5,098 bases of DNA, from NCBI GenBank assembly GCA_029939815.1, contig JAOZSF010000179.1, positions 1 through 5,098 on the forward strand, read 5' to 3'. The notes beneath the pieces are model-generated. The model was not told the DNA's origin, made no database searches, and saw only the letters and a list, made by a program, of their open reading frames with translations. Source of the DNA: a bacterium (lineage in GTDB: Bacteria; Auribacterota; UBA3054; B51-G9). This document shows positions 1 through 5,098 of the stretch, piece after piece. The position numbers were made by a program, and so were the translations under genes. How positions within the stretch are numbered: position 1 is the stretch's first letter; every line of letters begins with the position of its first letter.

Positions 1-3000
1 GTTCCTGTTTCTAAATTAGCAAACCCGCAAATGAAGAATCTTAAATAGTCAATTTCCGGAGTGGCTGCAATAACAAACTTTCCGTCTGCATCGGCTATAT
101 AATCACACTGAATAATTATTCCGTTAAGTTCGCCATATTGGTCAACGTCGATTTTTTCTACTGCGCTGCCGTAACTATTCGGAAAAGTAATATCAGTTCC
201 TGTTGTGTGTGCAAAAGAATAAATGTATAAAGTGTTAGAAGAATTAGGAGTAAGTCCTGAAAGCATTATAGCCGGAGAACCAATTCCAATAACACCGAAT
301 TGCCCTAAAGTAGCTGAACCACCACTTAAATTCGGAACAAGCGGAGTGGCAGGTGTCCAGGCAACAAGATAATTCCCGGCATCAATTAGCGCCCAGTTGG
401 AAGTAGTGTAATGCGGGTCGCCATTGCCGAATCCCTGATTTGTAAGAATGCCCGTCCCGATAAAAGTATGGGAGTTAATCTCAACATCATCGCCGCTGAG
501 ATTTACAAGATGAGTATATGTTTTAGATGATTCAATCAAAGAATCAGCATCGCCGGTCCACGAATGAACGGAAATAACATTAGTTGCCGCCGCACTGATT
601 TTCAAATTATCAATTAAGCTTGGCGAAGTTCCAACTTCATTATGATTGAACATTGCTATATAATTTTTTGTGAGTCCACCGGGCAATTTATAGGAATATT
701 TACTAAAGGCGTCATTATTTACCATTGGCTTACCATTAACAAAAACTGAACAATAGGCAGGGTCGCCTTCATCAAAACCATCAGCCGAAGTGGTAATCAG
801 AACATGACATTTATCATTGGGCTGAAAAGCATTTGCTTCGGAATGAAGCAGTTGTGCTCCTTTATAAAATTGAAATGTTCCATTTGCGTAGAAAAGCGAG
901 CCGAGCCCGGAAGTGGTTTCAGGCAACACACTGCTCTGATTTTCATTGCCGATTGATATGGAAACATAATCAGCTGAGCCGTCAAAATTATGAATTTTCA
1001 TATCAAATTCAACATTGAATTTATCACAACTTTCAAAACTCATAATAGGCGCCGCGCCTGAGTTTTGCCCGAGAAGTAATTCGCCGGGATTTGCCGTTCC
1101 GCTGCCTATTTCGGTATTGCCGGAAACAATATAATTTAACGGAGTCGCGTTGCCTGATTGTCTTCCGGCGGCATTGCAATTGAAATTAACAGTTCCATTT
1201 CCGATAACATTGAAATTATCTTCAAAAATGCCGGATTTAGATGTTCCCTGAACGCAGAAGAACATATTGCTGTTTGACCAAGCTGACCATGTGTTTTTAC
1301 TATTTTTATAACGAACGCGCCAGAAATTAGTGCCGGCGGGAATGCTTATTCTCGAAGCGTAAATAGAAGAAATCGGCGGACCGCTTTCGCCGGTTGTCCA
1401 CGCAATAGAAGAGAAACTGCTATCTGGAGAAACCTGCCATTCGCTTGCCGCAAAAGAGAAACCGCTGCTGTCGTTAAAAGCGCTTGCGGTAAATTCGACA
1501 GGAGAAGTAACGGTGGTTTCTGATGGTGAAACAGCTGTTGGTGTATCCGGTGGTGTGCTTTTTGTGTAACCAAGAGCTGACCCGGTAAGCGAGCTTACAC
1601 CGCCGGTGTTTGCCGCGGCGACCCAGTAATAATAATCCTGCGCCAAAGTGATTGCCGGAACTGTATCGGTATAAGAATTTGAAATAAGTTGAGTTACAAA
1701 ATTAGTGGTTGAAATATCGGAAGATTCGGCGCGATAAAGATAATAAGATTGTGCGCTGCCAACAGCTGACCACGTTACTTCTATTTTATTTGTGTAAATT
1801 CCTTTGGAAGCGGAAATAGAAGCAGGAACGTCCGGAGGGAGAATTTTATTACAGAAAGCGAACCATTTCCACGCGGGAGTGGAGTTGGTTTCCGGTGTGG
1901 TAGAAAATGAAAAAACGCCATTAGCCGGTGCTGTATAATTTATAGTCAAAAGTTGACCATTGTTGTTTCCGAATTCATCCTGATCAATAAGCGGGAAATT
2001 AATTCCACTGCTTGATGCTAAATAAGATTTTCTGCCACCGGTCGATTCGGATCCAATACTGAAAAGTGAGAGTTCGTAGTTCAGACCGGGTGTAAGATCG
2101 GAAACAACGAGCGCGCCGGCGTTGATGTAACCTGCGGATTCCAAATAATTAGATACGAGCTGCACACTTGCAGGAGAAATATTTGGGCTTAGTGATGCAA
2201 CGGGCCCGGCAAGAGAACTGGAATCTGCTGTTTTAAGTTCCCAGCCATTGCCGAACATATTTGAAGCCGCGCCAATGAAAGTAACGCCGTTAATGTTTAC
2301 ATCTGTAAGGTCGCCGAAACTAACCGCGTGGGAATATATCTTAGAAGGATCAATACCGGAAGTTGAATCATTTGACCAAGCGACTGATTTTATTGTGTCG
2401 GAATTTAGAGACGAAATAACGAGATTGTCAACTGTTATAGGAGCATATCCGTTATTCCCGATTACAATATAATTATTAGTTCCATCAGGTGGCATTTTAA
2501 AGTAATAGTTAAAACTTTTATTTCCTCCAACCGACAGTGGATAAGGTTTATCATTTAAGAACAAAGCAATACGCGAACCGTTGCTGATTGGAAAACCCGA
2601 GGCGGTTGCACAAATTTTTATCTTAACTTTTGTATTTGAAGGCGAGAACAACTCGGGAGCGGAAATAATATCTTGAATCACACCGCGAATAGAGAGCGCA
2701 TAGACATTTAGCCCCGAGTATTTTCCAATAAGAAGATCAATGCCATACGGGTGTGAGTACCCACCGTCCGGATAATCTTTAAAAATTCCAACACTCATAA
2801 AATGAGTATCAATATTTGTAACAATATCTAAATCGAATTCAACACTGAATCCGTTAGTTAGATTGTTAAAATTGTATGCAGGAGTTGGTGTGCAGGCTAA
2901 TGACGTTAAGTCAAAATTCATTAATAGTTTATTCGCATAAGGGCCGGCATTTGTTACCATTGGAGTACTGCCGCCTGTCCACCAGCTATAAGTAATTGGC

Positions 3001-3161
3001 GATACAGCGCCACTTTGTCGTCCGGCGATATTGTAATCCACATTAACATCACCACTTGAAGTAACATTAAAATTATCTGAGAAGATAATTTCAGCTTGAA
3101 CTAATACCGAACTTAAAATTAATAATGTTAAAAAGAATGTCAGTTGGTTGAACTTTTTCAT
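1..3161 (-). CDS. Secreted multidomain surface protein with two A+B modules and FN3-like linkers; 3' end off the window
   Basis: The frame is open from ATG 3159-3161 to base 1, giving 1053 codons without a stop, so the gene is truncated by the window edge. Residues 1-23 form a Sec signal peptide (KK, hydrophobic core, VQA before Glu24). Residues 25-265 are module A, a probable beta-rich LamG/ConA-like domain (FSDNF, GRQSG, VEFDL, ALFLNDKP, VDNLVI). Residues 266-440 are module B (YSHAV, INGVTFIG, GGRKSY, LIDQDEFG, YTAPANGVF). Residues 443-535 are a fibronectin-III domain with Trp464 and the YYYWVAAA strand (Trp513). Residues 537-638 are a second FN3-like domain with EWQVSPDSSF and FWRVRYKNS. 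Module A recurs from 645 (FEDNF, GRQSG, VFVNGKP, IDNLKI) and B from about 880 (YTHLVNL, DQYGELNG). No catalytic motif is visible. The likely role is an extracellular adhesin or structural protein; substrate unknown. A GGAAG ribosome site lies 6 nt before the ATG. The reading frame is secure; the function is inferred. Confidence 0.93.
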   Translation of the reverse strand, partial: MKKFNQLTFFLTLLILSSVLVQAEIIFSDNFNVTSSGDVNVDYNIAGRQSGAVSPITYSWWTGGSTPMVTNAGPYANKLLMNFDLTSLACTPTPAYNFNNLTNGFSVEFDLDIVTNIDTHFMSVGIFKDYPDGGYSHPYGIDLLIGKYSGLNVYALSIRGVIQDIISAPELFSPSNTKVKIKICATASGFPISNGSRIALFLNDKPYPLSVGGNKSFNYYFKMPPDGTNNYIVIGNNGYAPITVDNLVISSLNSDTIKSVAWSNDSTSGIDPSKIYSHAVSFGDLTDVNINGVTFIGAASNMFGNGWELKTADSSSLAGPVASLSPNISPASVQLVSNYLESAGYINAGALVVSDLTPGLNYELSLFSIGSESTGGRKSYLASSSGINFPLIDQDEFGNNNGQLLTINYTAPANGVFSFSTTPETNSTPAWKWFAFCNKILPPDVPASISASKGIYTNKIEVTWSAVGSAQSYYLYRAESSDISTTNFVTQLISNSYTDTVPAITLAQDYYYWVAAANTGGVSSLTGSALGYTKSTPPDTPTAVSPSETTVTSPVEFTASAFNDSSGFSFAASEWQVSPDSSFSSIAWTTGESGPPISSIYASRISIPAGTNFWRVRYKNSKNTWSAWSNSNMFFCVQGTSKSGIFEDNFNVIGNGTVNFNCNAAGRQSGNATPLNYIVSGNTEIGSGTANPGELLLGQNSGAAPIMSFESCDKFNVEFDMKIHNFDGSADYVSISIGNENQSSVLPETTSGLGSLFYANGTFQFYKGAQLLHSEANAFQPNDKCHVLITTSADGFDEGDPAYCSVFVNGKPMVNNDAFSKYSYKLPGGLTKNYIAMFNHNEVGTSPSLIDNLKISAAATNVISVHSWTGDADSLIESSKTYTHLVNLSGDDVEINSHTFIGTGILTNQGFGNGDPHYTTSNWALIDAGNYLVAWTPATPLVPNLSGGSATLGQFGVIGIGSPAIMLSGLTPNSSNTLYIYSFAHTTGTDITFPNSYGSAVEKIDVDQYGELNGIIIQCDYIADADGKFVIAATPEIDYLRFFICGFANLETG
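3..1229 (-). repeat. A+B module, copy 2 of the long protein (diverged)
   Basis: Residues 645-1053. The A half is well kept: FEDNFNVIGNG, AAGRQSG, VEFDMKI, VFVNGKPMV, NYIAMF and LIDNLKI. The B half begins with YTHLVNL and HTFIGTG and contains LSGLTPN. Its core is more diverged than in the other copies: VDQYGELNG replaces IDQxEFGxxNG, and DYIADADGKF replaces YTAPxNGVF. It also has a longer insert between FIGTG and LSGLTP. The window ends at FANLETG, which aligns with the FSNYR that directly precedes VPEP in the short paralog, so this copy is essentially complete. Confidence 0.78.
1248..1835 (-). other. Pair of fibronectin-III-like domains joining the two A+B modules
   Basis: Residues 443-638 of the long protein. 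The first domain starts PPDVPASISAS and shows the usual FN3 pattern of a B-strand Trp (EVTWSAVG, Trp464), a C-strand YYLYRA and a late YYYWVAAA. The second starts PPDTPTAVSPSE and carries the WQVSPDSSF and FWRVRYKNSKNTWSAWS signature seen in many bacterial exoprotein FN3-like domains (Trp575, Trp614). Both begin with PPD, suggesting tandem duplication or shuffling. They most likely act as spacers. Domain names rest on motif recognition, not on a profile search. Confidence 0.75.
1842..3089 (-). repeat. A+B module, copy 1 of the long protein
   Basis: Residues 25-440 of the long protein. The A half opens with IIFSDNFNV and NIAGRQSG and ends near ITVDNLVI. The B half runs from SVAWSNDS through YSHAVSF, FIGAA, SDLTPG, GGRKSY, LIDQDEFGNNNGQ and YTAPANGVF to FAFCNK. 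It aligns collinearly with residues 26-425 of the neighbouring PEP-CTERM protein. The match is at protein level; the nucleotide sequences have diverged, so this is an old duplication rather than a recent copy. Confidence 0.85.
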
Positions 3162-3167
3162 TTTGGG

Positions 3168-3172
3168 CTTCC
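3168..3172 (-). promoter_or_regulatory. Ribosome binding site of the long gene
   Basis: On the minus strand GGAAG stands 6 nt before the ATG at 3161. It is a partial match to the Shine-Dalgarno consensus. Together with the signal peptide that begins immediately (MKKFNQ), it fixes this start. Confidence 0.6.
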
Positions 3173-3186
3173 GTTTTTGTTGAGAT

Positions 3187-3249
3187 TTTATATTTTTCTG
3201 GAGTACATTAAAAACATCGCATAAAATAATCTTTATTGTTGCGCATCAA
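3187..3249 (-). promoter_or_regulatory. Weak promoter candidates for the long gene
   Basis: Two sigma70-like possibilities on the minus strand. One is TTGATG (3244-3249) with a 17-nt spacer to TTTTAT (3221-3226), four of six matches in each box. The other is a TATAAA box (3187-3192) with only a poor GTTTTT at the -35 position, which would give a leader of about 20 nt. The first -35 overlaps the U-tract of the preceding terminator. The AT-rich background makes chance matches likely, so this is only a candidate region. Confidence 0.3.
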
Positions 3250-3302
3250 AATAATAAAAGCTGCCTGAGAAGCCGCTCGAAAGCGTTTCCTTAGACAGCT
3301 TT
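3248..3302 (-). terminator. Factor-independent terminator of the PEP-CTERM gene
   Basis: On the minus strand a hairpin starts 26 nt after the TAA at 3328. The outer arms are perfect (AAAGCTG 3296-3302, CAGCTTT 3257-3263). The stem continues with G-U pairs and an A-C mismatch, then an internal loop, and is capped by CGCU-UUCG-AGCG with a UUCG tetraloop. The downstream arm runs straight into TTTTATTATTTT. The plus strand lacks a comparable T-tract right after the hairpin, so the signal is directional. It separates transcription of the two paralogs. Confidence 0.82.
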
Positions 3303-3327
3303 AAGAATTATTAAATAATTTTATTAT

Positions 3328-4671
3328 TTATTTGCGGCGCAAATACGCTAATCCAAGCAAACCGATAAGAGCGATGATTGCCGGTTCAGGCACTACACGA
3401 TAATTACTGAAAGCGTACCAGCAATAAACTCCGCAACTGTTTGTTAAAGCCGGCGCTACCGCAATTGAAAACACACCGTTTGAAGGAGCAGTATAATTAT
3501 AAGTTATAACTTGACCGTTATCAGTTCCAAACTCGCTTTGGTCTATCATGGTGATTTCGCTGCCATCACTTGTTGAAAAGTAGTTTGAACGACCGTTGGG
3601 TGCATTGTAGGCAAGCCCGATACCGTAAAGATTAAAAGTATAATTTTCACCCGCGGTAAGCCCCGAAAGGGTGAGCGCGCCGGAAGTAAAGCCGCCTGCA
3701 TCAATAAGGCAATCGGTTACCAAGTTAGAACCTGAGCCTGTAACATTCGGTGTTTCACCAACCATGCTGATAGCATACGCGCCGAGTCCCGCACTCGCGT
3801 TGTTGTAAGTCCAGTTGGCGCCGGCTTGCGGAAGCGCAGTTCCCGAGCCGATAAAATCTACACCATTAACTGTTGTGGTTGGAATGGCGCTGGCGAGATT
3901 AACTGCGTGAGTGTATGCCCGCAGATAATTTGTGATAGTTGAATCGCCGTCATTTGTCCAAGCGGTAGAAGTGACTTTATTTGAGGCGTCTCTAATCGAA
4001 AGGTTATCAAAGTCAAGCGGACCTCTCATAGAAATATAATTGTTAGTGAACCCGGCTGAATATCTGTAAACATAATTTTTATCGGCATCATTCATTACAA
4101 GAGGCTTATTATTAACAAAAATAGCAACGCGCGCATCGCCTGAAGACGGGTAACCGTCCTGAGCAAGAATGATTTTTACATTGTAAGTGTTGCTTAATCC
4201 CATTTCCGAACAAAAACCTGAATAAGGTTGTACGGTGCGGTCTTTAATTTCATAAGCGTTAACTGCTGTGAAAGCGATGCCCATTCCTGAATTGATATGA
4301 TGCCAGTCCTGAAGATAATCTTTACCGAAAGCAAAAGCTGTCCAATCGGTGCTGAAACGTGTTATGTCAAACTCGTAAATTAATTTTCCGGAATTATTTG
4401 TGTACATTTCATTCGGCGAAATTCCTGTCCAATCGGTCATGCTGCATCTGCCGGCGTGCTCGCCGGTGTCGCTTACCGCGCCACAAGCGGCGCCGGCGTA
4501 ATTTGTTGGTGCCATAGTTCCTGACTGACGAATACCATTATCATATTGGTAATCTGCATCGCCGCTTCCGGTAACTGTGTAGTTGTCAGAGAAATACGTT
4601 GCTGCATTAGTCGAGTATGTGAGAGCGATTAATGCTAGCAGAGTGAGAGTGAATTGAGTTAGTTTTTTCAT
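3328..4671 (-). CDS. PEP-CTERM sorting-signal protein with one A+B module
   Basis: Complete protein of 447 residues. Residues 1-23 are a Sec signal peptide (MKKLTQ, hydrophobic core, cleavage after TNA). Residues 26-235 are module A, LamG/ConA-like by style (YFSDNY, GIRQSG, YEFDITRF, AIFVNNKPLV, FDNLSIRD). Residues 236-425 are module B (YTHAVNL, VNGVDFIGSG, LSGLTAGENY, NGRSNYF, IDQSEFGTDNGQ, YTAPSNGVF, WYAFSNY). The end is a textbook PEP-CTERM tail: VPEP at 427-430, a hydrophobic helix, then RRK at 445-447. In known systems exosortase (EpsH/XrtA family) recognises this tail and the protein goes to the cell surface or exopolysaccharide matrix. Six cysteines (63, 76, 154, 321, 413, 417) may form disulfides. 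An in-frame TTG at 4684-4686 would add five residues, but it overlaps the Shine-Dalgarno site, so ATG 4669-4671 is preferred. Ligand and exact role are unknown. Confidence 0.95.
   Translation of the reverse strand: MKKLTQFTLTLLALIALTYSTNAATYFSDNYTVTGSGDADYQYDNGIRQSGTMAPTNYAGAACGAVSDTGEHAGRCSMTDWTGISPNEMYTNNSGKLIYEFDITRFSTDWTAFAFGKDYLQDWHHINSGMGIAFTAVNAYEIKDRTVQPYSGFCSEMGLSNTYNVKIILAQDGYPSSGDARVAIFVNNKPLVMNDADKNYVYRYSAGFTNNYISMRGPLDFDNLSIRDASNKVTSTAWTNDGDSTITNYLRAYTHAVNLASAIPTTTVNGVDFIGSGTALPQAGANWTYNNASAGLGAYAISMVGETPNVTGSGSNLVTDCLIDAGGFTSGALTLSGLTAGENYTFNLYGIGLAYNAPNGRSNYFSTSDGSEITMIDQSEFGTDNGQVITYNYTAPSNGVFSIAVAPALTNSCGVYCWYAFSNYRVVPEPAIIALIGLLGLAYLRRK
3397..4596 (-). repeat. A+B module of the short PEP-CTERM protein
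   Basis: Residues 26-425, collinear with both modules of the long protein. The distance from the Phe of the opening (I/Y)F(S/E)DN block to the His of Y(T/S)H is 228 residues here, against about 251 and 238 in copies 1 and 2. This copy has an extra Cys-containing segment (about residues 61-80) and an extra Cys pair near the end of B (413, 417). Confidence 0.85.
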
Positions 4672-4678
4672 TGTTTGT

Positions 4679-4683
4679 TCCTT
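4679..4683 (-). promoter_or_regulatory. Ribosome binding site that decides the start of the PEP-CTERM gene
   Basis: AAGGA on the minus strand lies 7 nt before ATG 4669-4671, an optimal spacing. It begins within one base of the alternative in-frame TTG (4684-4686), which has no such site in front of it. This favours the 447-residue product. Confidence 0.8.
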
Positions 4684-4865
4684 CAATGGTTAGTTATTGT
4701 TTCCACAAATTTAAGTTATTATAATAAATTATAAATAAAAAAAATAAGGCATTTAACACTAATTATGCATCTTGATAAATCAAAACGTTTCTACTTATTA
4801 ATATGATACGCACATTCTAACAAATAAAAAAAATAAAAACAATAATAAATTGACTGAAAATTTGT

Positions 4866-4894
4866 ATTATATGTCAAAAAATTCCGCATGTTTA
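4866..4894 (-). promoter_or_regulatory. Candidate sigma70-type promoter for the PEP-CTERM gene
   Basis: On the minus strand TAAACA (4889-4894, four of six matches to TTGACA) is followed after exactly 17 nt by a perfect TATAAT (4866-4871). Transcription would begin near 4859, leaving a leader of about 188 nt. A perfect TTGACA also sits at 4872-4877 but has no -10 box at the right distance. The region is so AT-rich that the match could be chance. Confidence 0.4.
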
Positions 4895-4985
4895 ATGTCA
4901 TTAATTAGTTTCTAATAAAAAATGCCATGTTAGACTATAAGCCAAAATGAAGATTATTAAACAATAAACCTTAAAAACGCAGTTG

Positions 4986-5051
4986 AAATGGTTTGAAACC
5001 CTGAAGGGCCTATGAATACAGGGACTAGCGAAAAACACGTTCTAACCATTT
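4986..5051. repeat. Inverted-repeat element inside a GC-richer island
   Basis: AAATGGTT (4986-4993) and AACCATTT (5044-5051) are perfect 8-bp inverted arms. After one mismatch the stem extends by three more pairs (GAA with TTC-type partners at 5040-5042). Inside are CCCTG/CAGGG (4999-5003, 5019-5023) and a small AGCG/CGTT stem (5027-5030, 5038-5041 region, partly competing with the outer extension), so the folded form resembles a three-way junction. The island 4978-5055 is about 45% G+C by hand count, far above its flanks. It matches no tRNA, riboswitch or ribozyme class that I recognise. Strand and function are undetermined. Confidence 0.45.
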
Positions 5052-5098
5052 GGGTTAAAGAAATAAAATTCTACTAAAGATTAGCACAAATATAATTA

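Larger units (their letters stand above)
4672..4977 (-). other. AT-rich gene-free leader region of the PEP-CTERM gene
   Basis: No ORF of note on either strand. It contains the promoter candidate, a long U-rich leader in the minus-strand sense, and a 15-nt direct repeat of AAATAAAAAAAATAA on the plus strand (4733-4747 and 4822-4836, copies identical but low-complexity). A small stem (GCAT/ATGC) lies directly before a U8 run in the minus-strand leader around 4737-4770. An AAACGTTT palindrome is at 4783-4790. None of these is strong enough to call a specific regulator. Confidence 0.5.

Noticed and set aside
797..985. 62-codon minus-strand ORF
   Set aside because: It lies in a different frame inside the long module-bearing gene, has no signal peptide or family motif, and the gene's own frame explains the region.
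833..1018. 61-codon plus-strand ORF
   Set aside because: Antisense to the second A module of the long gene, with biased, low-information composition; a shadow ORF.
1346..1573. 75-codon minus-strand ORF rich in Leu, Gln and His
   Set aside because: Out-of-frame reading of the second FN3-like domain; its composition is an artefact of Ser/Thr/Pro codons in the true frame.
2248..2472. 74-codon plus-strand ORF
   Set aside because: Antisense to the junction of modules A and B in copy 1, with no recognisable domain.
4772..4783. TTGAT/ATCAA inverted repeat resembling an FNR/CRP-family site
   Set aside because: FNR sites have four bases between the half-sites; here there are two. Short palindromes are expected by chance in such AT-rich DNA.
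4783..4790. AAACGTTT palindrome, like the centre of LacI/PurR-family operators
   Set aside because: Only eight bases, no flanking match to a known operator, and a few such palindromes are expected by chance in this stretch.
4957..5049. 30-codon minus-strand ORF across the island
   Set aside because: No ribosome binding site, no recognisable family, and it coincides with the inverted-repeat structure; not supported as a gene.
4980..5062. Possible CRISPR repeat (TTTGAAAC-type end) or tRNA-like cloverleaf
   Set aside because: There is no second good repeat copy at a regular spacing, and the fold lacks a D-arm GG, a proper T-arm stem and an anticodon arm on either strand.

Overview
The window is AT-rich, low-GC bacterial DNA. 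It carries two secreted, multidomain surface-type proteins in tandem on the minus strand, followed upstream by an AT-rich non-coding stretch. The complete gene ends in a clear PEP-CTERM sorting signal (VPEP, hydrophobic helix, RRK-COOH). The extracellular modules and FN3 linkers resemble what PVC-group bacteria (Lentisphaerota, Kiritimatiellota, Verrucomicrobiota) and related diderms encode in large numbers. That assignment is inference from protein style; there is no rRNA or marker gene here.

Layout, left to right. Positions 1-3161 (minus) hold the first 1053 codons of a long ORF with no stop inside the window; its 3' end lies off the left edge. It has a 23-residue signal peptide, a two-part A+B module, two fibronectin-III-like domains and a second A+B module. 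Positions 3162-3327 are intergenic, with a strong factor-independent terminator for the gene to its right and weak promoter candidates for the gene to its left. Positions 3328-4671 (minus) hold a complete 447-residue protein with a nearly identical signal peptide, one A+B module and the PEP-CTERM tail. Positions 4672-5098 contain no convincing gene: a very AT-rich leader with a promoter candidate, then a GC-richer island of about 78 bp around an 8-bp perfect inverted repeat.

The two proteins are paralogs. Both start MKK[LF]xQ, both have a predicted cleavage site after Ala23, and in both the first A module begins with an (I/Y)FSDN(F/Y) block whose Phe is residue 27. The short protein has one module and the long one at least two joined by FN3 domains. 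Both are expected to cross the inner membrane by Sec; the short one would then be handled by an exosortase encoded elsewhere. The terminator between them suggests separate transcription units. No enzyme, defence system, mobile element or RNA gene could be recognised. The least explained parts are the B module and the GC-richer island near the right end.
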